Shown: piece by piece, positions 55,623 through 62,678 of the stretch
Layout: each line of letters begins with the position of its first letter
How positions within the stretch are numbered: the first letter of the stretch is position 1
Source: Sinomicrobium kalidii
GTDB lineage: Bacteria > Bacteroidota > Bacteroidia > Flavobacteriales > Flavobacteriaceae
DNA: 64,000 bases
Direction: 5' to 3'
Assembly (NCBI RefSeq): GCF_021183825.1
Contig: NZ_CP089211.1
Coordinates: 2,480,001 to 2,544,000, forward strand
Made by a program: the position numbers and the translations under genes
The notes under the pieces: model-generated
Told to the model about the DNA's origin: nothing
Seen by the model: the letters and a program-made list of their open reading frames with translations, nothing else
Databases searched by the model: none

Positions 55623-55763
55623 AGTTGGTATTTTTTGTGTTAATATACGGAGGTTTTGTCAAAATAGCATGAATATTTTTTCCGGATGGTAAAAATAAAC
55701 AAATTTTGTGTATATTTTACACTGTATTCTGAATGTCTAATAACAAGCCACTTGAGCAGCACA

Positions 55764-55775
55764 GCACAGGATAGT
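55764..55775. promoter_or_regulatory. Candidate operator C of the rhamnose/RG-I regulon
   Basis: GCACAGGATAGT is identical to 30575-30586 in operator A. Just before it, GAGCAGCACA resembles the minus strand of region A (AAGCAGCACA). It lies between the divergent regulator and rhamnose aldolase genes, 135 bases from the aldolase ATG. No second arm as good as in A and B was seen. Confidence 0.5.
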
Positions 55776-55909
55776 TGTTTTGTGTATAACACATATTTTC
55801 GTCCATGTCTTGAATAGTAAATTTCCATCCATTGAACAGGTCGTTTGAAGAGAACCTTCAAAAGTGAAAATTCATCCGGCTGTGCTTTGGTAACTAAAAA
55901 AGTAAATCA

Positions 55910-58018
55910 ATGAAAATACTGGAAAAGAAAAACTTTAAATACGTGGACTACCTATGGGATGAAGAAAAGGCTGCTGCCATGGAAGGCAATGAAGTGGACC
56001 TGTTACTGTACCGGTCCAACCTTCTGGGTGCAGACCTCAGGATTACCAATTACGGGGGCGGAAACACGAGTTGCCGTACGGTAGAAAAAGATCCTTTGAC
56101 CGGGGAAGATACCGAGATCATGTGGATCAAGGGTTCCGGAGGAGACATCGGCAGCCTTACCCGGAGCGGACTGGCCGGACTTTATGTCGATAAGTTGCGG
56201 GCATTGAAAAAGGTGTACCGGGGGTTGGAATACGAAGATGAAATGGTGGCTCTTTTTAATCACTGTATCTATGATCTGAACAGTAAAGCGCCTTCCATAG
56301 ACACTCCGCTGCATGGCCTGTTGCCGTTTAAGCATATCGATCACCTGCATCCCGATGCACTGATCGCGGTGGCAGCGGCAAAAGACAGCCGGGAAGTCAC
56401 CAGGGAGATCTGGGGAGACAGTATGGGCTGGGTGCCCTGGCAGCGCCCCGGGTTTGACCTCGGGCTCCAGATCGAAAAATGCCTTGCCGATAACCCGGGG
56501 ATTCGCGGGATTGTACTGGAAAGCCACGGACTGTTTACCTGGGGAGATACGTCTTATGAATGCTATATCAACAGTCTTGAAGTCATAGAAAAAGCCTCGG
56601 CATATATCGAAAATAAGGTAGAGGAGAAAGGAAAGGTTTTTGGCGGAGAAAAGATAAAAAGCCTGGAGGCGGAAAAGCGAAAGGAACAGGCCGCAACCAT
56701 AGCCCCGTTATTGCGAGGCCTCTGTTCTTCGGAAAAAAGGATGATAGGGCATTTTACAGACAGCGACCGGGTTTTACAGTTCATCAACAGTCACGATCTG
56801 GAAAGACTGGCCCCCATGGGGACCTCCTGTCCCGATCACTTTCTCCGAACAAAAATACAACCGCTCCTTTTGCAACTCGACGCGGATGTAGACCTGAGCG
56901 ATACGGAAGAAACGCTTCGGAAACTGGAACCGGCCTTTGAACAATACCGGGAAGAATACAAAGCGTATTACGAAGGTTGTAAGCGAAGCAACAGCCCGGC
57001 CATGCGCGATGCCAATCCCGTGGTGATCCTTTGGCCGGGTGTAGGGATGTTTACCTTTGCCAAGAACAAGCAGACTGCCCGGGTGGCTTCGGAATTTTAT
57101 GTGAATGCCATCAATGTAATGCGGGGTGCGGAAGCTATAAGCGCGTATACTTCCCTCCCCCGGCAGGAAGCTTTTGACATAGAATACTGGTTGCTGGAAG
57201 AGGCAAAGCTGCAACGCATGCCTGCCGAAAAAACACTGTCCAGAAAAGTGGCCGTGGTTACAGGGGCAACCGGAGGGATAGGAAAGGCCATAGCCGATAA
57301 GCTCGTAGCTGAAGGCGCCAATGTAGTGCTTACGGACCTCGATGAAAAACTTTTGCAGGAAGCGAAGGATACCTATAAAAAGGATGAGGTCTCTACGACG
57401 GTTTGCGATGTTACCAAGGCAGGATCGGTAATTGCCGCATTCCGGGAAGCATGTGTAGATTTTGGCGGGGTGGATATTGTAGTGCACTCTGCAGGACTGG
57501 CCATTTCGAAGTCACTGTCCGATACCACGGAGCAGGACTGGGAGTTGTTGCAAGACGTATTGGTAAAAGGACAGTTCCTGCTGGCAAAAACCGGTGTGGA
57601 TATCATGAAAAAACAAGGCCTCGGAGGAGATGTAATAAGTATTGCCAGCAAGAACGGCCTGGTTGCCGGGCCAAACAATGTAGGCTACGGCACGGCAAAA
57701 GCAGCTCAGCAGCATATGTCGCGCCTGCTCGCTGCCGAATTGGGGGCGAATAAAATAAGGGTGAATACCGTAAATCCCGATGGTGTGATCGTCGGCAGCA
57801 AGATCTGGGAAGGCGAATGGGCCGAAGGACGTGCCAAAGCCCACGGAATTAGTGTGGAAGAACTTCCCGCGCATTATGCCAAGCGAAATCTCCTGAACGA
57901 GATCATCCGGCCGGAAGATATTGCCAATGGTGTTTATGCCTTTCTGGGGCTGCTGGACAAGAGCACCGGTAATACCATCAATGTAGACGGGGGCATGGCC
58001 AATGCCTTTGTACGGTAA
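55910..58018 (+). CDS. rhaEW: Bifunctional rhamnulose-1-phosphate aldolase / lactaldehyde dehydrogenase
   Basis: 702 residues, cytoplasmic fusion. The N-terminal class II aldolase/adducin domain (about 1-430) has zinc-ligand motifs HIDHLHPDA (His145, His147) and ESHGLFTWG (His206) and cleaves L-rhamnulose-1-phosphate to DHAP and L-lactaldehyde. The C-terminal short-chain dehydrogenase domain (about 445-702) has the nucleotide motif TGATGGIGKA (451-460) and catalytic Tyr593/Lys597 in YGTAK, and oxidises lactaldehyde to lactate. The same fusion is known from Bacillus and Bacteroidota rhamnose operons. First gene of the catabolic operon, with isomerase and kinase downstream. No truncation is seen. 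Confidence 0.94.
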   Translation: MKILEKKNFKYVDYLWDEEKAAAMEGNEVDLLLYRSNLLGADLRITNYGGGNTSCRTVEKDPLTGEDTEIMWIKGSGGDIGSLTRSGLAGLYVDKLRALKKVYRGLEYEDEMVALFNHCIYDLNSKAPSIDTPLHGLLPFKHIDHLHPDALIAVAAAKDSREVTREIWGDSMGWVPWQRPGFDLGLQIEKCLADNPGIRGIVLESHGLFTWGDTSYECYINSLEVIEKASAYIENKVEEKGKVFGGEKIKSLEAEKRKEQAATIAPLLRGLCSSEKRMIGHFTDSDRVLQFINSHDLERLAPMGTSCPDHFLRTKIQPLLLQLDADVDLSDTEETLRKLEPAFEQYREEYKAYYEGCKRSNSPAMRDANPVVILWPGVGMFTFAKNKQTARVASEFYVNAINVMRGAEAISAYTSLPRQEAFDIEYWLLEEAKLQRMPAEKTLSRKVAVVTGATGGIGKAIADKLVAEGANVVLTDLDEKLLQEAKDTYKKDEVSTTVCDVTKAGSVIAAFREACVDFGGVDIVVHSAGLAISKSLSDTTEQDWELLQDVLVKGQFLLAKTGVDIMKKQGLGGDVISIASKNGLVAGPNNVGYGTAKAAQQHMSRLLAAELGANKIRVNTVNPDGVIVGSKIWEGEWAEGRAKAHGISVEELPAHYAKRNLLNEIIRPEDIANGVYAFLGLLDKSTGNTINVDGGMANAFVR

Positions 58019-58064
58019 ATGTGCCAATGAGATAATTTGATAATTAGAAAATGAGATTTATCCG

Positions 58065-58149
58065 GGAATATGAGTTAAAAGCGAAAAGATTATGAAGCTG
58101 CATAATTACAGGGAGCATCCCGGATGAACAACTTTACAACTCATATTCC
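58065..58149. repeat. Intergenic palindrome upstream of rhamnose isomerase gene
   Basis: GGAATATGAGTT (58065-58076) and AACTCATATTCC (58138-58149) are perfect complements with a 61-base loop that contains a further short pair (TCCGGG before, CCCGGA inside). The right arm ends 26 bases before the isomerase ATG. Confidence 0.5.
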
Positions 58150-58175
58150 TCAAATAAATCAGGATATTAAAAAAC

Positions 58176-59456
58176 ATGAGAATTGACCAGCAACAAATAA
58201 CCAACCTGAACAAGGAGGGTGTCGAAAATCACAGGCGTCAGATGGAAGGCTTAAAAACGGTTTTTTCCGAACCGTTTATTGAGAAGGTCATCGATAAGCT
58301 GATAGACTTTCAGGTGGCCTTGCCAAGCTGGGCGCTCGGTGCCGGCGGAACGCGTTTCGGACGTTTTTCCTATGGTGGTGAACCCGGTTCCCTGGAGCAA
58401 AAGATTGAAGATATAGGCATAGTACATCAACTTACCAAAACGGCGGGGGCTGTTTCTTTACATATTCCCTGGGATATCCCCGATGACATACATGCCGTGC
58501 AACAACTGGCAAATTCGCTGGGGATTGTCTTTGATGCGATGAATTCGAATACGTTCCAGGACCAGGAAGGGGAAGGGGCAGGAGCAAGTTACCGGCACGG
58601 TTCCCTGAGCAGCGTGGACCAGGCTGCCAGGGACCAAGCCATTGAACACAATATAGAAGTTATTCGCATCGGCGAACAACTGGGTTCCAAAAGCCTCACG
58701 GTCTGGCTCGCAGACGGCGCCAATTTTCCGGGGCAATACAATTTCCAGAGTGTCTTGCAACATACCGAAGACAGCCTGAAGGCTATTTATAAGCATTTGC
58801 CTGACGACTGGAAAATGCTCATAGAGTACAAACCTTATGAACCCAATTTTTACAGTACGGTAATCCAGGACTGGGGAACTTCGTTCATGCTGGCCAACGC
58901 CTGCGGTGAAAAGGCTTTTACCCTTGTAGACCTTGGCCACCACCTGCCCAATACCAATATAGAGCAGATCGTGGCTACCCTGATGATGAAAGGGAAACTG
59001 GGAGGGTTTCATTTTAACGACAGCAAATATGGCGATGATGACCTTACGGTAGGGGCGATAAAACCCTACAACCTTTTCCTGATCTTCAACGAGCTGGTCT
59101 ACGGTATGGAAAACAATCCGAAAAATCCTCCCCTGGCATGGATGATCGATGCCAGTCACAACATAAAAGATCCGCTGGAGGACCTTATACAATCGCTCGA
59201 AGCTATCCTGATCGCATATGCCCAGGCCTTACTGGTGAGCCGTCAGGCACTGTTCGAGGGACAACAAGCCTGTGACGTAACAAGGTGCCAGGAGATATTG
59301 CAGGATGCATACCGAACGGATGTCAGACCGTTGTTAAGGGAAGCAAGGATACGTTCCGGGGGCGCCATAAACCCCATAGAAGCCTATCGGAGCCTGAAAG
59401 TGAGAAAGCAACTGATCGAAGAAAGAGGGATGAAAGTTAAGGCCACCGGCCTGTAA
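58176..59456 (+). CDS. rhaI: L-rhamnose isomerase (RhaI type)
   Basis: 426 residues, cytoplasmic TIM-barrel isomerase converting L-rhamnose to L-rhamnulose. It belongs to the type found in Bacillus, Pseudomonas and Bacteroidota, not the enterobacterial RhaA type. Metal-site segments are MLIEYKPYEPNFYS (Glu), TLVDLGHHLPNTNIEQ (Asp, His) and GGFHFNDSKYGDDDLTVG (His, Asp), followed by WMIDASHNIKDPLEDLIQS. Length is normal. It lies 157 bases after rhaEW, across a palindrome, and 66 bases before the kinase, as a cell using rhamnose from RG-I would need. Confidence 0.94.
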   Translation: MRIDQQQITNLNKEGVENHRRQMEGLKTVFSEPFIEKVIDKLIDFQVALPSWALGAGGTRFGRFSYGGEPGSLEQKIEDIGIVHQLTKTAGAVSLHIPWDIPDDIHAVQQLANSLGIVFDAMNSNTFQDQEGEGAGASYRHGSLSSVDQAARDQAIEHNIEVIRIGEQLGSKSLTVWLADGANFPGQYNFQSVLQHTEDSLKAIYKHLPDDWKMLIEYKPYEPNFYSTVIQDWGTSFMLANACGEKAFTLVDLGHHLPNTNIEQIVATLMMKGKLGGFHFNDSKYGDDDLTVGAIKPYNLFLIFNELVYGMENNPKNPPLAWMIDASHNIKDPLEDLIQSLEAILIAYAQALLVSRQALFEGQQACDVTRCQEILQDAYRTDVRPLLREARIRSGGAINPIEAYRSLKVRKQLIEERGMKVKATGL

Positions 59457-59522
59457 AAGAAAACCCAGAGAACACGGGAGAAATCCCGGTAATTACCAAC
59501 CAACAAAAAACAGCTTTAACCG

Positions 59523-60926
59523 ATGACCACCAAGACCGAGGTAACTGCCGTTTTTGATATCGGGAAGACCAATAAGAAATTTTTCCTGTTCGACACGGAT
59601 TTCAAGGAAGTGTACAGGGAATACACCATGTTGGACGAAACCGTGGACGAAGACGGCTACCCCGTGGAAAACCTGCCACAATTACAACAATGGCTGAAAG
59701 GGATGCTGGACCGCATACTCCACGCAGAAGAATTCAAGGTTACCGCCATCAATTTTTCCAGCTACGGGGCCAGTTTTGTACATGTGGACGAAAAAGGGAA
59801 TGTGCTGACACCGCTTTACAATTACACCAAACCGGTCCCTGAGGAAATTACCCGGGAATTTTACGATACTTATGGCGACGAGTTAGCGTTCGCTACCGAA
59901 ACCGCTTCTCCCCAGGCGGGAATGCTGAATTCCGGAATGCAGTTATACTGGATAAAGAAGACCAAACCGGAAATATTCAAAAAAATAAAGTATTCCCTTC
60001 ATTTTCCACAGTACCTGTCTTACCTGTTCACGGGTGTTCCGCTCAGCGATTACACCAGCATAGGTTGCCATACCGGGCTTTGGAACTACGAAGCCAACGA
60101 CTATCATTCATGGGTGTACAAAGAGGAAATAGATAAGAAACTGCCTCCCATTGTGCCTTCGGAGACCAGCCTGAGCATGACGTATAAACGAAAAAAAATA
60201 AAGATCGGGGTGGGTATTCACGACAGTTCCGCCGCACTTCTCCCGTATATACTAAGTCAAAAGAAACCTTTTCTGCTGGTTTCCACGGGAACCTGGAGCA
60301 TATCCCTCAACCCGTTTAACCAGGAAGCCCTGTCTGCTGAAGACGTGAACAATAACTGTCTGAACTATATGCGTACAAACGGAAAAAGGGTAAAGGCCAC
60401 CCGTTTTTTTATGGGTAACGAATACAGGATACAGGTCAAAAAGCTTGGTGAACACTACGGAAAGGCCTATGGTTATCACAGGAAAATTAAATTTAACAGG
60501 CGATTATACCTGAAACTGATCTCCAATCCTTCCATGCACTTCAGGTTTGAAGGGATACGGTTGCGAAGAAAAAAGCTGAACAAGACAGACCTGGCCCCTT
60601 TTTCCTCTTTCGAAGAAGCTTTTCACCAGTTAATGATCGAACTGATGGAATTGCAGGTAGAAACCTCGCGGAGGGCTATAGGCAACAGCGCCATAAACAA
60701 AATATTCATTGACGGGGGATTTACGGACAACGATGTCTTTGTAAAGCTCATGGCCCATCATTTTCAGGATTACAAGGTGAGGACGACCAAAAATTCTCTG
60801 GGTTCTGCGCTGGGAGCGGCCATGGTCATTTCCGAAGAAAAACCCGGCCCCAAATTTTTAAAGAAGACTTATAAAATGGAAAAACTGGCACCCCTGCTCC
60901 TTTCTCCCGAAAGAGATGCGGTGTGA
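59523..60926 (+). CDS. rhaB: L-rhamnulokinase (FGGY family)
   Basis: 467 residues, cytoplasmic FGGY sugar kinase. The N-terminal phosphate-binding motif is AVFDIGKTNKKFFLFD, and the second domain has VGIHDSSAALLPYIL, LLVSTGTWSISLNPF and FIDGGFTDNDVF. Operon context assigns it to phosphorylation of L-rhamnulose at O-1; L-fuculokinase is the alternative by sequence alone. It lies 66 bases after the isomerase. The gap contains a small GAAA-loop hairpin (CGGGA 59475-59479 with TCCCG 59484-59488). The divergence from E. coli RhaB is large, typical of the Bacteroidota form. Confidence 0.88.
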   Translation: MTTKTEVTAVFDIGKTNKKFFLFDTDFKEVYREYTMLDETVDEDGYPVENLPQLQQWLKGMLDRILHAEEFKVTAINFSSYGASFVHVDEKGNVLTPLYNYTKPVPEEITREFYDTYGDELAFATETASPQAGMLNSGMQLYWIKKTKPEIFKKIKYSLHFPQYLSYLFTGVPLSDYTSIGCHTGLWNYEANDYHSWVYKEEIDKKLPPIVPSETSLSMTYKRKKIKIGVGIHDSSAALLPYILSQKKPFLLVSTGTWSISLNPFNQEALSAEDVNNNCLNYMRTNGKRVKATRFFMGNEYRIQVKKLGEHYGKAYGYHRKIKFNRRLYLKLISNPSMHFRFEGIRLRRKKLNKTDLAPFSSFEEAFHQLMIELMELQVETSRRAIGNSAINKIFIDGGFTDNDVFVKLMAHHFQDYKVRTTKNSLGSALGAAMVISEEKPGPKFLKKTYKMEKLAPLLLSPERDAV

Positions 60927-60928
60927 AA

Positions 60929-61010
60929 AGTCGGAAGTCCAGCGTCCGAAGTCCGAAGTTTTTGGGACGGATCAATTCTACCTCCGACTTCGGACGCCGG
61001 ACTTCTGACC
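60929..61010. repeat. Long near-perfect intergenic palindrome
   Basis: The left arm (60929-60958, containing GAAGTCCAGCGTCCGAAGTC) pairs with the right arm (60983-61010, containing GACTTCGGACGCCGGACTTC) with few mismatches across a 24-base loop. It begins right after the kinase stop codon. It could slow or end transcription before the permease gene, or be a mobile repeat unit. Confidence 0.65.
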
Positions 61011-61049
61011 AGAAAAAACAAAAGCAATCGTTAGTTTGCTGCCTTAATA

Positions 61050-61139
61050 AATAATGAATATCGAACCGCAGAATGATAAATGATGAAGTTTTGTGATTAC
61101 ACTTCGATATTCAGCGTTCGTAATTTGACATTCACAATT
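61050..61139. repeat. Palindromic repeat, second copy of the family at 4247-4333
   Basis: Arms 61050-61089 and 61101-61139 fold on each other imperfectly (GAATATCG and CGATATTC are exact complements). GAACCGCAGAA (61063-61073) is the exact complement of 4310-4320 in the repeat before the GH88 gene. It ends 15 bases before the permease ATG, as the other copy lies just before its gene. Confidence 0.6.
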
Positions 61140-61154
61140 AATTCTGACAAAATT

Positions 61155-62585
61155 ATGGAACAGACGCGTGCGGAAGAACACATACTGGAACCGGCCTCTT
61201 CCACCGGGGGAGAATACGAAAGGGAAGCAGTTCCCGAATCGCGGTGGAAAGGCTGGAAGAGTTTTCTCGGAATGTACGCCGGCGAACATGCGGCAGGAAC
61301 CGAATTCGTTATAGGTCCCCTGTTCCTTACTACCGGGGTAAGCGCTTTCGACCTTATCATAGGATTGCTGTTGGGAAATTTCCTGGCTGTGCTGAGCTGG
61401 CGCTTTTTAACCGCAGAGATCGCGGTGAAATACAGGTGGACGTTATATTATCAGCTGGAAAAGATCTGCGGAAAAAAGCTGGTTATCGGGTATAACCTGG
61501 CTAATGGTATCCTTTTTTGCTTTCTGGCGGGTGCCATGATCACCATTTCGGCCACGGCAGTGGGGATACCTTTTAATATGCAAATGCCCAGGCTTACGGA
61601 TACCATGCCCAACAGTTTTACCTGGGTGATCATTGTCATTGCCATAGGACTGGTTATTTCGGTCATTGCGGCAAGGGGTTATGACATGGTGTCGAAAGCG
61701 GCAAACTGGATGTCTCCCGTTATCGTACTGGCTTTCTTGCTCTGTGGAATTGTAGCTTTGAACCAACTCGGGGTTTCGAGTTTTTCAGATTTCTGGAATG
61801 TATGGGGTGAAGGCTCCGAACCTTTCCCCGGTCAGGTAAAATACACATTCTGGCATGTAGTGTTGTGGTCGTGGTTTGCCAATGCGGCCATGCACATCGG
61901 TATGTCGGACCTGAGTGTGTTCCGCTATGCCAAAAAAGCCTCGGTGAGCTGGACCACTGCGGCGGGGATGTACGTCGGGCACTACATGGCCTGGATTGCA
62001 GCAGCATTGATCTATGCGGTATACCTCCGTTCTCCGGAAGTGCAGGCCATTCTGGCGGACGGACAGGCGCCTTCAGTGGCCCCCGGACCGCTTGCCTATA
62101 ATACCATAGGGATATTCGGTATCATTGCCGTGATCCTTGCAGGATGGACTACCGCCAATCCTACCATTTACAGGGCCGGGTTGGCATTCCAGGCCATAAT
62201 GCCAAAGGCTTCGACATTTAAAGTGACCTTACTGGCAGGAGGGATAGCTACCTTTGCGGGATTGTTCCCGGCCATAGCGATGAAACTGCTGGATTTTGTA
62301 GCACTGTACGGTTTTATCCTGGCGCCCTTCGGGGCAATAATTGTCTTCGATCATTTTTTTGCCGATAAATACGGAATACAGCGGTTTTATGCAGAAAAGG
62401 AAGGAATCCGGTTTAACATTGCGGTGTTCCTGGCCTGGGTGGTCAGTTTTGCCGTGTTTTATTTTATTTCCCTGCAATTTGATGTTTTCCTTTCTTTCGT
62501 TACCCTGCCCACATGGCTTTGTTGCGGGGTATTGTTTTTGGTTTTCAGCAAGTATTTTCAACGAAGGACAACAGTGAAGCGTTGA
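61155..62585 (+). CDS. NCS1-type permease in the rhamnose operon
   Basis: The start is 61155 rather than an in-frame ATG at 61080, which lies inside a palindromic repeat. The 476-residue protein has about 12 hydrophobic helices and looks like the NCS1 (purine/cytosine permease) family: an N-terminal soluble segment, SFLGMYAGEHAAGTEFVIGPLFLTTGVS in helix 1, SWRFLTAEIAVKYRWTLYYQLEKICGKK, GWTTANPTIYRAGLAFQAIMPKAS and VALYGFILAPFGAIIVFDHF. It should be an inner-membrane cation-coupled importer. Its place as last gene after the kinase suggests transport of L-rhamnose or a rhamnose product (lactaldehyde, propanediol), which would be unusual for NCS1 proteins. A nucleobase substrate remains possible. 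Confidence 0.82.
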   Translation: MEQTRAEEHILEPASSTGGEYEREAVPESRWKGWKSFLGMYAGEHAAGTEFVIGPLFLTTGVSAFDLIIGLLLGNFLAVLSWRFLTAEIAVKYRWTLYYQLEKICGKKLVIGYNLANGILFCFLAGAMITISATAVGIPFNMQMPRLTDTMPNSFTWVIIVIAIGLVISVIAARGYDMVSKAANWMSPVIVLAFLLCGIVALNQLGVSSFSDFWNVWGEGSEPFPGQVKYTFWHVVLWSWFANAAMHIGMSDLSVFRYAKKASVSWTTAAGMYVGHYMAWIAAALIYAVYLRSPEVQAILADGQAPSVAPGPLAYNTIGIFGIIAVILAGWTTANPTIYRAGLAFQAIMPKASTFKVTLLAGGIATFAGLFPAIAMKLLDFVALYGFILAPFGAIIVFDHFFADKYGIQRFYAEKEGIRFNIAVFLAWVVSFAVFYFISLQFDVFLSFVTLPTWLCCGVLFLVFSKYFQRRTTVKR

Positions 62586-62613
62586 TGAATTTGAGTTAGT
62601 TAGTTGGTATGAA

Positions 62614-62656
62614 AAACCCTGCCGGTATTTTCCTTCCGGAAAGAACGGCAGGGTTT
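62614..62656. terminator. Bidirectional terminator between permease and TBDR
   Basis: AAACCCTGCCG (62614-62624) is perfectly complementary to CGGCAGGGTTT (62646-62656), with A and T runs on the flanks. It separates two convergent genes and fits termination of both. Confidence 0.8.
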
Positions 62657-62678
62657 GGATTTTTAAGAAACCGGCTTT

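Noticed and set aside
61080..61154. Upstream extension of the NCS1 permease
   Set aside because: The added residues are encoded by a palindromic intergenic repeat, and 61155 gives the expected N-terminus.
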